DNA of 64,000 nucleotides. It comes from Ampelomyces quisqualis (lineage: Eukaryota; Ascomycota; Dothideomycetes; Pleosporales; Phaeosphaeriaceae). Positions 34,101 to 45,248 of this stretch are shown piece by piece. Made by a program: the position numbers and the translations under genes. Under the pieces are notes generated by a model, which saw only the letters and a list, made by a program, of their open reading frames with translations, ran no database searches and was not told the DNA's origin. How positions within the stretch are numbered: the first letter of the stretch is position 1; each line of letters starts with the position of its first letter. Location of the stretch: NCBI GenBank assembly GCA_018398575.1, contig JAGTXZ010000010.1, positions 1,116,001-1,180,000 on the forward strand. The letters run 5' to 3'.

Positions 34101-35682
34101 TTGGAGCGAGCCTCTGTGACAAAAATGGACGCATCGAGCTTGATCAACGCGGCGATCAAGCTCCAGTGTACCTCTTTCTGCTGGCTCTCCGGATACTGGA
34201 CGCCGCTATGATACCAAAAGAGGTCTTTTAATGTCGCAGAATCAATGGTGATTCTATGTAATTGCAGCACTTCCAACGCGCTTTCCAGAGCAACAACCGC
34301 AACCCGTGATATCACAAACTCCGGAGGTGTTTCAAGCGAGCAGCCAACACACTCTGCTAGAGATATGAATACGGCCTGAATCCAAGGTCTTTCTGCAAGA
34401 CGTGCTTTTGGTGTTCTAGAAGGGGAAGCGCGGATGGCCAGGTCTAGCAGATAAGCAATCGCATTGGAGGCTGAAGCCGATTGGGTGGGTACATCTTCGC
34501 CAGCATCTTCCATTTGTGCAACTTGAAGAAGCACAGCCCGGAGTGGCCCGAGACTATTGGACAGCATGGAAGCATCGCGACAAACTGGTTTGCCTTTTTC
34601 TGCTTCATCGTGTCTGGCGGCGAAGAATGCAGCTCTCGATGGGGCCAACAAGTGCCTTGAGACAAGCTTATCGAGCACTTGCAAAGTGATATCGAGCGAT
34701 TTAGCGGCCTGCACTGCTGCCTGCGGCGGATGCAGGTGTCTCAGGCTTTCGGCGAGCTGCAGGGTCGGAACCAAGCATTCATTGGAAAAGTCCTCGGTCG
34801 ATGATCCTGCATTGTCGGCCGAGTCGACTATGCGCAGGTCCCAGATCTCAAGGACAACGGAGAGGTCCAGTAGAGTGTTCACATCCTGCGCCGCGGTACC
34901 ATAAGTCAGCGTCCTTGCGACAAGCTTTTGCACCGCCACGAGCCAAAACCTCAAGATGCGAGACGCTTGGGCACTTTCGGTACGCAGGACCATTTTCATC
35001 AGCTCGGTTTGCGTAGTGTCGTGGGTCTTGGTGCTGGCGGTCGCGACTCCAGTGATGGACTGGAGGGCGTTCTTGATCACACAAAACAGGGACGCTGGAT
35101 CGGCAAGCCCAGCTGTTGGCTTCGTCGGCGAGGATGTTCCAGGAGAGCCTCGCTTTCGTTTGCGCGAAGGCTTTGTGCCGTCGTGTAGCGTCTCACTCGA
35201 ATCGGACCCGGGGCTCGGGGGGTCGTGGCCCGCCAAGTCTTTTTCATAGTTGTCCACCAGAGTATTTTCCAGTATGCTCGTAAAGCTGGCGTCGCGGAGA
35301 TGAGTTGCACTGCGAGAGACGGGGAGTATGTGAATCATGCACTCGAGAAGTTGCCATATAGTGGTGTTTGCCCGTGCCTCGGACCCAGTGCTAGAATCGT
35401 CCTTGAGCTTGTCGAGAATCCAGCGCAGAACCCATTCTGCTCGTGCGCGGACAACATGTTGCAAGGCGGATGTTTTTTTGTCTTTTATACTCGCCCAGTC
35501 GTGTGGAAGGCGTATGATATGCGCGACTTGCCGGATCTGCTCGTTCAAGTCGGAAAAGTCCTGATTGACAGACTGCAGTCGCGGACGAGTTGGCGCAGGG
35601 TGAATTGCAGTGGCCTTGTTTGCGTCAGCATTCTAAAGCTTCCAAGACGAAACTGTGCACATACAGGCGATATCGGCGCCAT
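31118..35682 (-). CDS. URB2: Urb2/Npa2-type nucleolar ribosome biogenesis protein
   Basis: Large helical-repeat protein acting in the nucleolus in early 60S subunit assembly and 27S pre-rRNA processing, as known for yeast Urb2. One long frame of about 1,505 codons is open to the stop at 31,118. The C-terminus has the family's conserved Urb2 domain: LYPLLASFCRFQLAARL, TKLMPGLWEVVGTAS, and EKDVWRSIWEEYESVHGRKE close to the end. The frame opens at an acceptor (35,633) preceded by a short candidate first exon ATG-GCG-CCG at 35,682-35,665. That requires an intron of only 32 bp, so the exact start is uncertain. The reading LQSVNQDFSDLNEQIRQ is in frame from 35,575 on. It is divergent from MIC10, 245 bp apart. 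Confidence 0.85.
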
Positions 35683-35927
35683 TTTGTTGCCTCGAGGGTT
35701 GGTCGTGGCTGCGAGGGCGCAGCGACACGGTGCACTCGAAAAAAGTTGGAGCTCGGGCCACTGGTCCTGGATCGCGCCTGCCGTTCGCCGTTGCCAAGGC
35801 GTGCGCCTGCCAGACTCCAAGCTGCGGCAGAATAACGTCAACACCATCGCCGACCGCATCCCAGCAGCCCCAGCACGTCGAGCGCGGCGTCTACCCCACC
35901 AATTGCCCCCGCACGCCCTCTCACACC

Positions 35928-36442
35928 ATGGCCGACGAAGCACCCAAGACCACGGCGCCCATCCCGCGCACCACGCGCCCCATGAGCGAAGCCCTGCTGA
36001 ACGAGAAGGTACGAGCCTGACCACAAGGTCACGAGACGTTCTATACGAGCGGTCACAGCAATTTCCAGCCCTCCAGCTGCTACCAAAACGTGTTGCGACA
36101 CGCAATGGCTGCGTCACGCGACCCAGCGACCCTACGCCCTTTCAAGCCCCCGAACATGAAGCTGACAACCGCACCAGTGGGACCGATGCCTCTCCTCCAT
36201 GGTCATCCGCTCCGGCCTCGGTCTCGGGTTTGGTGTCGTGTTCTCCGTACTCCTCTTCAAGCGGCGCGCGTGGCCCGCATTTGTCGGTCTTGGGTTCGGT
36301 GCCGGACGAGCGTGGGAAGAGTGTAACAATGTCAGTATCGGAAGTTGGGGTCTAGCACGGGACAAGTACGCTGACACAAGAACAGTCTTTCAAGCGAGCG
36401 GCGGCACCACCAAGAGACGGCCTCCGCATCGTCCGACCATAA
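35928..36442 (+). CDS. MIC10: MICOS complex subunit Mic10
   Basis: Small inner mitochondrial membrane protein that bends the membrane at crista junctions as a core part of MICOS. Three exons (35928-36008, 36178-36330, 36386-36442) give 96 residues, the usual size. The family hallmarks are clear: the N-terminal SEALLNEKWDRCLSS, then two membrane hairpin segments containing glycine-rich GLGLGFG and GLGFGAGR motifs separated by the basic loop FKRRAW. The second donor is the less common GTCAGT; splicing it gives EECNNSFKRAA, which fits the family. It shares an upstream region with URB2 and converges on the GH78-like gene. Confidence 0.92.
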
Positions 36443-36615
36443 GCACATGAAGGGACTGCGAAAAGGAGGTGGACGGGAAGCGGCTTTTGGTGTAATTCCA
36501 ACTTGGCTCGCGAGACTGCGCTGTACAGTACGACTGGGTATAGATCGTTTGGACAGTTCATTATGTACATGTGACTTATTTTCACCGTTTCCCTCGGAAT
36601 CCACCTTCGTTCATT

Positions 36616-38900
36616 TCACTCCGAACAAGTAAACGCAACCTTCCACTTCCCGCCCTTCACATCGGCAACACGCACAGGCCCAACATGCTTCGCCGCAACC
36701 TCCACCACGATATCCCCACACCCTCCCTCCAGATTCTGCATCACCACCCTCCCCTCACACTCCAAAAGCGGCACCGTAACCTCCCCCGTGGTCCCCTCCG
36801 GCGTCTCAAAATCCATGTCCACCCGCCTCTCACCAACCTCCACCCTTACCCTGAACCTTCCAACCCCCGTCTCAAACCCTGCATCCACCCTCCTCAAATC
36901 CCCCATCTGCGGCGCAACCCTCCACTCCGCCCCCCCAGCCCTCACGACCTGCAGCCCCGCAACATAATTAGACAAACTAGCCGTCGGCCCCGTGGCCCAG
37001 CCATGCGCATGACTAATCCGCGCATCATTCACATACGGCGCATAGCGCATGTCGCCAGACGTGCTATACCCTTCTACAAAGCTACTATTCGTCATGCGGG
37101 GATCGTCGAGCATGAAGCCCCACTGCAGGCGCATGAGCGCCAGCGCAGCGGATGCGCGGCACGCCGAAAAGTGCGTCTGGAGCTCGAACCCGGATATAAA
37201 TGGTGATATGGCGTCTGCGGCTTCCGGGGCGGGGGCGCCGAAAGGTGTCCAGCGGGATTGCAGGGCCGAGGATATGCGGTAGGCCTGGTTCGGGGTGGAT
37301 GTGAGGTTGCTTAGGACGGCCCAGGCGTTGCCGTCTTGGGGGTGGAGAGGGGTGGTTTCGTTGTCGCGGTAGAGGCCTGCTGCATCGTCCCAGAGCAGGG
37401 TGTTGGCTGCGGTTTTCAGGGACGAGGCGGTTTTTGTCCATGGAGCTATTGGGGCGGTGTCGTTGAGTGCGGAGGCGAGGGAGATGGCTTGGTTGAGCGT
37501 GTGGTATAGAATTGCGTTGGCTTCGATGTTGTGCCCGCCCATGCCGAAGCGTAACCAGTCGAATGGGGTAGTTACGTTCATGAGGTTTGTGGCGTCGATG
37601 AAGGAGAGGGAGAAGGAGAGGGCAAGTTTGAATTGTGGCCAGAGGGTGGTGAGGTATGTAATGTTTCCCTGGTCGGCATCAGCATCATTTCCATGATATG
37701 GATATATTTACAGCTTTGTTTGCTGGATTTGAGGATGTGGAAGGTAGGACTCACAGTATAGAGATAATGATCCGCCATCCCAATTAATGTGTACAAATGA
37801 TACGTGAAACTCGTTGTCGTTGGGAACGGCTTTCCCGCATATGGTAATTGACCCGTACTACTATTCTGCACAGCAAACAGCGAATTCAACGAATTTTCAA
37901 TCGAAATCACATCGTTTGTCGATACAACCACAGCCGGCACTGCAATAGCCATATCTGTCGTCAACACCGTCAGCTAAACATCCTCCATCCACAACTCTCT
38001 CCACAAAGAGTGAGGGGAAATGTAGTAACGTAACATACCTCCCGCCCAAACGAGCCTATCCCTCTTCGCGCCGTCGACCAACGCACTCTTCCCTTGCGTA
38101 ATCGTGTAATTACTCCACCACGTAACATCCACAGCGTCGAAAACACTCGAGCTGTTTTCCTGCAGGTGGACGAGCGCATTGCCGTAGGACGGATCAATGG
38201 TGCACAATTGATTCGTGTACGCGCCTGCGTACCAGATGCGGTTGAGGAGGTCATCTATTCAATGAACACGTCAGTATGCGCTTCCTCTGTGTCTCTCGCT
38301 CAGAAAAGGGGTGTTGGGCAGCCGAACGAGGAGAGGACGAAACGTACCGTCACAGTTAAACCACCCGGTATATTCCCCCAGGGCGTCGTCAGCCCAATGC
38401 GGCATGGCAGTATACCACACCTGCACGTCCTGCACATCAACGCTCCCTTCCCCACCATGTACAACCGTCAAATACCTGAACGCCCCTCGTTCTTTTTCCC
38501 TCGGCGCGGTATATGTTCCTGCGCCAGTGACGTCGAACCACAGCGGTTCGTCTTTGCCCTCCAAGGCAGTCGCGTCGCAACTCCTATTCGACACCCACAG
38601 ACTCGATTCGGAAAACGTGACGCCAATGCGTTGAGTAGATGAGCTGGTGGAGGATACAGATAGACTTACGAGGCCGGCGATGTTGATGCCGAAATCATAT
38701 GCCGTAGCTGCTTGGCCGGAGAATACGGCTGATGAATTTGATGCGGATGACGAGAGGATATTTTCGGGGTTGACCGTATTGTTTGAAGAGTAAATGGATA
38801 CAGGGTGGAGTGTACGGGATTTTGGAGCGAGAATGTATTGCGAGTATGGGATGCATGATGCTGTGGATATCAAGGCTGTGAGGAGTGGGAGGAGTTTCAT
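36616..38900 (-). CDS. secreted GH78-like (alpha-L-rhamnosidase type) six-hairpin glycosidase
   Basis: Predicted extracellular enzyme of the alpha-L-rhamnosidase superfamily, which removes terminal rhamnose from plant glycosides or pectin side chains. Four exons, 38900-38348, 38254-38039, 37954-37755 and 37668-36616, give 673 residues. Residues 1-16 are a signal peptide (MKLLPLLTALISTASC). An N-terminal beta-rich domain is followed by the (alpha/alpha)6 barrel with RIWYAGAYTNQLCTID, RDRLVWAGDMAIAVP and WLRFGMGGHNIEAN, then a C-terminal beta domain. Where classical GH78 enzymes have RDER-x2-W-x-GD with the general-acid Glu, this protein reads RDRLVWAGD, without that Glu. The exact substrate is therefore open. 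Many N-glycosylation sites fit secretion. Confidence 0.85.
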
Positions 38901-39020
38901 TGTCGTGGTGATGTCGAAAGCGCGAGTTCGCTAGTGGTTGATCTGCTTTATACTTCATGTTTTCATGTACAATGGAAAATGGCCAAGGCCCTGGTCGGAA
39001 CTATTGTACACTGTACACTG

Positions 39021-39163
39021 TACAGTACGCCCCCCCCTGAACAGATCGTTGCCGCAATCAGGTGTGCAAAGTGGCGTCAGGAAAATCCAATTGCCAGATA
39101 TACCTTGATTGCACTCGTGCACACCATGCTGCGCTGACGATCTGTTGAGAGGGGCGTACTGTA
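39021..39163. mobile_element. 143-bp MITE with TA-flanked inverted repeats
   Basis: The left end begins TACAGTACGCCCCC and the right end is GGGGCGTACTGTA. Inverted similarity continues inward through AACAGATCGT / ACGATCTGTT, about 27 bp on each side. The outer TA on both sides fits a Tc1/mariner-type target duplication. It lies about 120 bp upstream of the GH78-like start codon. Confidence 0.7.
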
Positions 39164-40033
39164 GGTCCTCGCGCACCTCGCCAACCTAGGTATGCTACAT
39201 AATTTAGTCTCTGACCCAAAAAGTAGTTGTGCGCTATTATAGACTACTCGCTTGAACCAACGTTACCTCCTGCCTGTTCTCCTCGTGTCTCTGTGATTTT
39301 TTGAAGCTAAGATTTAGGCGCTGATAGTATCGTGATTCGGGATATCGTTTTTTAGAGATGCTTTTGATGTTGAGATGCAGATTGCGGCATTTTAAGAGGT
39401 GCCTATTACGGAAAGCAATGCGAAATCATGTCTATCACGGCAAAAACCCTAATTTGCAACACTAAAAACTGTGCCATGAACGTGTGTATACTGAGTTATA
39501 AGCTGCCTTACTTTGAGCCTGTAGATAGCTTTGCTGTTGGCTAGGGTGTGACCTGTGACCGCTACTCTGTATATCAGATTCTCTTAACTAAAGGCTTACA
39601 CAAACAGAGACTTGGCAGTCAGACTAACGCCCACACACTCCTCCAAAACGCTATCAAACCCCTGTACTTTCCGTCGTGTGTGCCAACATGGTGTATCAAG
39701 CCTTTGAGACTGCCTCGTCGATGATCAGAGGATTTACCATCTTCAACTGCCGTGAAGAAATGTCCAGAGGCGTCGGGGAAGCGTGCACCGAGGATGACGA
39801 TATTTTAATGTACTCCTCCATCGGAATGTGGAGATGATCCTGGTCAACGCGGGGAAAGCTTGACGGAGACGCCAGACGGCTGTGTCATTCGCTGCTACCC
39901 CTGGTGTAGATGACGGATCAACTTCGGCTTCGAGAAGATGATGCCTGGGCTGGCCAATGAAAGACGTACTGAAGAAGCGATGGCGAAACAGAGCACATGG
40001 TACGGTACATGGGCACATGCCTGTACGATAGTA
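39164..40033. other. intergenic, nothing firm
   Basis: The stretch lies between the GH78-like promoter and the VPS16 stop. A few short minus-strand frames near 39,715-39,890 (HLHIPMEEYIKISS) look mildly protein-like but have no start or splice context, so no gene is called. Confidence 0.4.
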
Positions 40034-42604
40034 TTACTTCCTACCCTGGGGCAACATGCCCAGTAGTCTCTCAATCTCGACTGCCGCGCTTCCCCCGGCC
40101 TTGCTTCTGAGATCCTCCAACAGCGCTCGATCTTTGGCCTTGAATGCCTCCTCTCCTGCTTTGACGAACAGTCCGCACTTGATCCACATGTCCACCCGGT
40201 CAGCAACTGTCAGGGTTGTGCACTTTGGGATGAACACGCTGGCAACCCTCGTGTTACCCGCAGCAAGTATCTCATGGAAGAATGGCTCCCATCCGATTGG
40301 GCTTTTCTTCTGCTTAGCAAACTCCTCGAGCTCGATCCAGCGTCGCTCTGCAACGAGGGCGCGGAGTCGGATGTACGTGTATGCTTTGTCATTGATCTTG
40401 AACTCGCTCTGAACTTTCTGGGCGCGTTTATAGTGCCCTTGACCAACGAGATGGAAGATTGTGTCGTGTGCACTGAGACCGATGTATGAGGTGTGTGTTG
40501 TTGCGCTAGGCGCACCGTCACGTGAACCGAGATCTTTCTCGAATGTCTCTTGGAGCCGCAAAAGCTTTGCCGTATCGTCAATAGCTTGACGTTGAAAGAT
40601 TGCAGCAGCGTCGCGTGAGTCTTGGAGGTACTTAGATGCCAGCTTCAGCTTGTCCATGGAGGCATGGATATCTTTGTGTGAAAGAGCTTCCGAGAGCAGT
40701 AAATTTGAGCCGTCTAGTCGTCGATCGTCCTGGTAATACAGATCTTTCAACAGTTCCCTGTCTTGGTCCCAGGCTGAGCTTTCGACAAGCGCGGTTGCGA
40801 CGGGTCTGGTGTTGATGACACGGAAGAAGGACGCAAGAGGCAGTTTCTTGCGAAGGTGCAATAAGACATGGAATACTAGATCGGTATCGCCGGATTCAAT
40901 GGCCTTGTCTAGAGCAATGTTGTCTTCTTTCATGTTGAGCAACAGCGGCACTTGCTTGCCCGCCCTAGGCTCGTAGTTGAGTAACTCGGTCGCAAGTCGT
41001 ACGCGGCCCTCGTCGTAGGCGGCTCGGGCAATCTCTTCGAATGACACGCCCGGCTTGCCATGCAGTTTCTTGACGATGAGGCGGCATATTTCTTCTTCGG
41101 GATCGGTGGATACGCGGACTTTTTGCTGTGCCCAATGGCCGTGGATGCGGCTTGCCGGGAGATGCAAGTATTCAGCTATACGCAGCGCGAGTAGATATTC
41201 GTTGCGGTTGGTTAGGCGCTCGATGAGCTTCTCGGGTGTCATGCGGCGATATTGGTCGTAGCTGATGGGGAGCCCGATTTCGTAGAAGCGCACAGCATTC
41301 AGCACTCGGAGCGTGTCGCAAACGTCGACGAAATCGTCAGACGAGTACAGGTCGAGCACGGGTTTGCCATATGATGCAGCTCTCAGCAGTGCCTTCTGCC
41401 AATGAATCTGATGTTCGTGCGCAGCGGCCCTGATGCACGTGTCGACGGCATCAGCTAGATTTGGCCGGATCAGCTGGATCAGATCGTCTGCCTTGGGGCT
41501 CTTTTGCTCCAGTAGAGACGACGCTTCGAGCAGGTTGGCTGCGGGCGAGTCGGAGCCCAGGCGGAACACCTCGACAGCCTCGTCGGGGACCTTCTGGATG
41601 AACTCGCAGACGTCATTGGTGAGGAGGCGTATGCCGTCCACGTCCGGCAGCAGATGCACCCAGGAATCGTAGTAGAACTTGGCGGCTGCGCTCTTGGGGC
41701 CAATGAGGTGGATCTCGTCTTCCCACGCCAGCGCTACGGCGTTTGAGCCGCACCACTGCATGTCTCTGGGGACCGTCTTGACCCTGCTGTCGTACTCGCT
41801 GAGCTTTTCGCTCCAGTCGCCGCTGACGACCCACACCTTGCCATCTTCGGTGTAGAATGCGAGGAACTCGGCGCGGGGGCTCACGCTGATGTGCCGGAAG
41901 GGGCCTGCGTCGAAGCGGCGGTCTTCTGCCTCGGTGGCGTCGACTACATAGAGCGTCTGTCCAATGGCCAGGACGACCTCGACCGAGCGCGAGAGCGAGT
42001 AGGCGGGCGGGATGATGCTCCAGGACACGACGGGCTCGGCGGGGGGGACAGCGAGGAGCTTGGGCCGCGGCTCGGCGTAGGAAGCGACCGAGACGAGGTG
42101 GTTGTTGGCCAGCAGCGCGACGAAGCCGGTGCTGTAGAACCTGCACGCGACAACGCCAAGCGCTTCGGCGTCGTGGCCGAGGGTGAAGGGGACGAAATCG
42201 CCCTGCAGGCCGTGGTAGCAGCGCACGGTGCCGTCCTCGGCCACGACGAGCAGCTTCTCGTCGTCGGACCAGCCCAGCCCCTTGATGGCGCCCTGGTCCC
42301 ACTGTGTCCATCAGCTGTCGTCCCGAGGCGCGCGTGTGTGGGCGGGGTTGATGCGTACTGTGATACTGCGCATCAGCGTGCCGGCACAGCTGTACAGGTC
42401 GATGCTCGACTTGGACGCGCCGGGCCCGCGGTACGTGTGCAGCTTGTCCTCATCGCGGAAGACGGCTACTGCGCCGCTGTACGGAGCGCCCACGACCTTG
42501 TACTTGTCCAGCTCGAGGTCCTGGTCCAGCACGGCCGTGTAGAGCGGCACTTTGCGGTAGAACTTGTCGCCGACCTTCTCCCAGTTGGCGGTTGGTTGCG
42601 ACAT
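40034..42604 (-). CDS. VPS16: Vps16, core subunit of HOPS and CORVET
   Basis: Core subunit of the HOPS and CORVET tethering complexes, needed for fusion at endosomes and vacuole. Exon 1 (42604-42359) starts with MSQPTANWEKVGDKFYRK. A 58-bp intron (GTACGC...ACACAG) joins it in frame to exon 2 (42301-40034), giving WDQGAIKGLGWSDDEKLL. The total is 837 residues, as expected. The first 400 or so residues form the beta-propeller domain (Vps16_N), and the rest is the helical solenoid (Vps16_C) with blocks such as SYDQYRRMTPEKLIERLTNR and VLLHLRKKLPLASFF. The protein ends LLGMLPQGRK. It runs in tandem with the kinesin gene upstream, 365 bp away. Confidence 0.95.
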
Positions 42605-42969
42605 GGCTATCTCGATCGGGCTGTCATGGTCCCGTGGCGGGCGTGGCCATGTTGTCGCGATGTCGCCATGGCACGAGTGGTCGAGTGCACGTGATGGGAA
42701 GTGCCTGGCTACGTGCAAGTCGAGGTCCTGGCGGCGGGTCGGTGCGACACTAGCGCGCCCGATGCATCTTGATAGTACTCGGTACCAAGTCATGGATTAT
42801 CCTACAGAGTACCATACCACCTACTACCTCCGCTTAGTTTGTGGGAACGGGTACCTACTGCGACACGATACAAAACCAGCCATGAAAGCACAACGCCGCC
42901 GCTCATGCATTCGTAGCCACATCATCATCCGCGCCAACTCCCTCCCTGGTGACTAAGTGAATTCCCCTC

Positions 42970-44844
42970 CTACTTTCCAATCATCTCCGCCAGCGCCTCC
43001 TTCAACCCAAATCGCTCAACGTCGCTCCCCACCTTCTTGCGGAACAGACCAAGGTCTTTCAAGAAGTTCTGCGCCTCGTCCTGCAGCTCCTGCGCCAGCT
43101 CGTCATGGTCCCCTTCATCGTAACCTGAATCAGAGTCATCATCACTGCCCGCATCATCACCGGGTGCAGGGGCGCATCTGTCTGTACCCTCTCCTTCACC
43201 AAACCATTCTTCCTGCTCAAAGTCGGGTGAGCCGAGCGAACGTGGCCGAGGTAGGACAATCGGATTCTTGAGCTCTCCAAGAGCAAGCGCTAGATGGCGG
43301 CGCAGCGAAGCAATCTCAGCATGCAGCGCTGTGTTGGCGGGCCGAAGCTCTTCGACCTCCGAGGTGAGCGACTTGATCTTTGCTGCCGACATTTGGCGAT
43401 TCTCCTCCATCAGCCTCTGCATGAGCGCCACCTGTCGTTGGTATTCCTCGAGCTCTGTTGCCTCGTCCCTCTTGCGCTGGCTAGCCGCGTTGACACTGAC
43501 TTGCAGACTGCGTATCTGCTCCGCCATCTCCTCGATCTGCGCATCACGCTGCGCAGCTGATATGCTGTCCTGGTTGACCAAGGCGCGGGTGCGGATGCGC
43601 TTCGCCTGGTCGGCATAGCGCAGAGTCGACAAGGTCTCGTCGTAATCTGCAGGCGCAATACAAGCTACCATGGCAGTCTTGCTGTTGCCGCCCAACGAGT
43701 CCTTGAGAAGCCAGGTGAGGACCGAGTCGCGGTATGGGACTACCTCGCGGGGTCGTCGCCCTTTGGAGCCCTGTCGACGTGGGTCTGCAAGCGCAGCAAT
43801 GACACGACCAAGAGTGGTCAGAGATTTGTTGATCTGGCCTCCTTCTTTCAATCGCTGGCCCGTCGCCTCTGTCGACTTTGCTCGTTCTGAGCCAGCCAGA
43901 TCAACGAGACGCATGCGCGAAGTGCGCTCAATGGTTTCGTCCGAAAGCAGCGAATGTGTAATCTGCCTCAGCCGGATTGTGAAGACGGCGTGGGATCGCG
44001 AAGAAGTGTCGTTCATCTTGGTGGATGCGGTTGTTCGGCTCTGGACAATGGTCAGTAAACACGATCATCGATGCAAACAATCATACGCACCAGATCGCCG
44101 ACTTTCAAGAGACGCTCAATATCTCTGTATGACTTGATCTCAGTTTCGGTCAAACCTTGAACGTAGACGCCGTCCTTCTGGCTCTCGCGAATCTTGAGGT
44201 AGATTGGCGGAGTCGTCCGTGGGGTGAGCAGATCTCGCACGTGTTCGTTGTACACTTCAAAGTAGGACACCTGCACGTGGTAGCTCGTGTCGGGTCGAGG
44301 CTCATGGGCGATTCGATCGAACAGCTCCTCGCACGTGCGCGGTATGAGACCTGGGTTGTCTGGCGTGCCCAGCATTGTGTAGCTCTTCCCCGAGCCTGTC
44401 TGGCCGTACGCGAAAATGCAGGTATGGTAGCCTTCAAAGTTGTGGTCGAGAAACTCCTCGCCGAAGGAGCGGTAGACATCCTCCTGGTGCGCGTAGTGGG
44501 GGTCGGCTTCGTCATGCGACCAGTAGGAGCGGTCAAAGGTAAACTCCTTGTCGTCGAGTGTCCGTCGCGTGTTGGGTGTGTTGTCGTGCTCGCCCGGTGC
44601 CAGAAGCGTTGTTTTCTGCGTCGCCGGGTCCATGCGAATCAGGCATCGTGTGCCCCTTTCCTTCTCTGTTGCCATTAGCACTCTTTCCAGCCACATCTGG
44701 TTCGCCTTGCATACCTCGTCGAACAAACGCTCTGCAGCGCACCACGACCTTGACATTGCCGGGGTCGTCTTTGATGGGTGCGGGCGCCATCATCGGATAC
44801 GGCTCAGATGCGCGCAGGGAGGGCGCCGAGGCGGTGGTGTACAT
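42970..44844 (-). CDS. short kinesin-3 (Unc104/KIF1-related) motor without FHA/PH domains
   Basis: Plus-end-directed microtubule motor, probably for organelle transport. Exons 44844-44715, 44665-44091 and 44040-42970 give 591 residues. The motor domain is complete: VKVVVRCR near residue 30, P-loop GQTGSGKS at about 131-138, switch I NDTSSRSH, switch II VDLAGSE, and neck-proximal LRYADQAKRI. A coiled coil of some 90 residues follows (heptad-rich AQRDAQIEEMAEQIRSLQ, then RQVALMQRLMEENRQ), then an acidic Asp/Gly tail and a short helical end. The protein stops there, without the FHA, KIF1B and PH domains of full-length Unc104. It resembles the truncated fungal class described around Neurospora Nkin3, which is an inference. 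Divergent from TRM3, 404 bp apart. Confidence 0.88.
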
Positions 44845-45248
44845 GGCTGGATGGATTCGTGGGTCCAAGATATCGTCGAGCAATAGATAGAGATGTCGAA
44901 GCAGGCGCTGCGACCTCGACATGTATAGCAGGTGCATGGGTGCGCTGTTGATCGCGCGTTCCCCAAACGGGTTAAAAGTAAACAACACTTGACTGGCTTG
45001 GCAACCCTGCAGACAAGCGGGCAGCTGCTTGTCGGCGCAACACCCACGAGACGGCGCGACCGCGAAACACTGCGACAACTACGACGTGGCTGCTGGTGAT
45101 GGAGTGCGAGGGGACTCGAGGCCAAGTTTAGCTGGCCCAGCACGCGGAACAGCTCGCGCGCATTCCTCGGCACAGTGCGACTGGAAAAAAAGTCCTGCTT
45201 ACATTAGCACGTTCCTCACACAGCACACCAGCCTTGATCGGGCCCATC

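Noticed and set aside
35225..36355. 376-codon plus-strand ORF
   Set aside because: It is antisense to URB2 and runs out of frame through MIC10 exons; both of those have clear family signatures.
41891..42694. 267-codon plus-strand ORF opposite VPS16
   Set aside because: A shadow of GC-rich coding sequence; the VPS16 frame is unambiguous and spliced as the family predicts.
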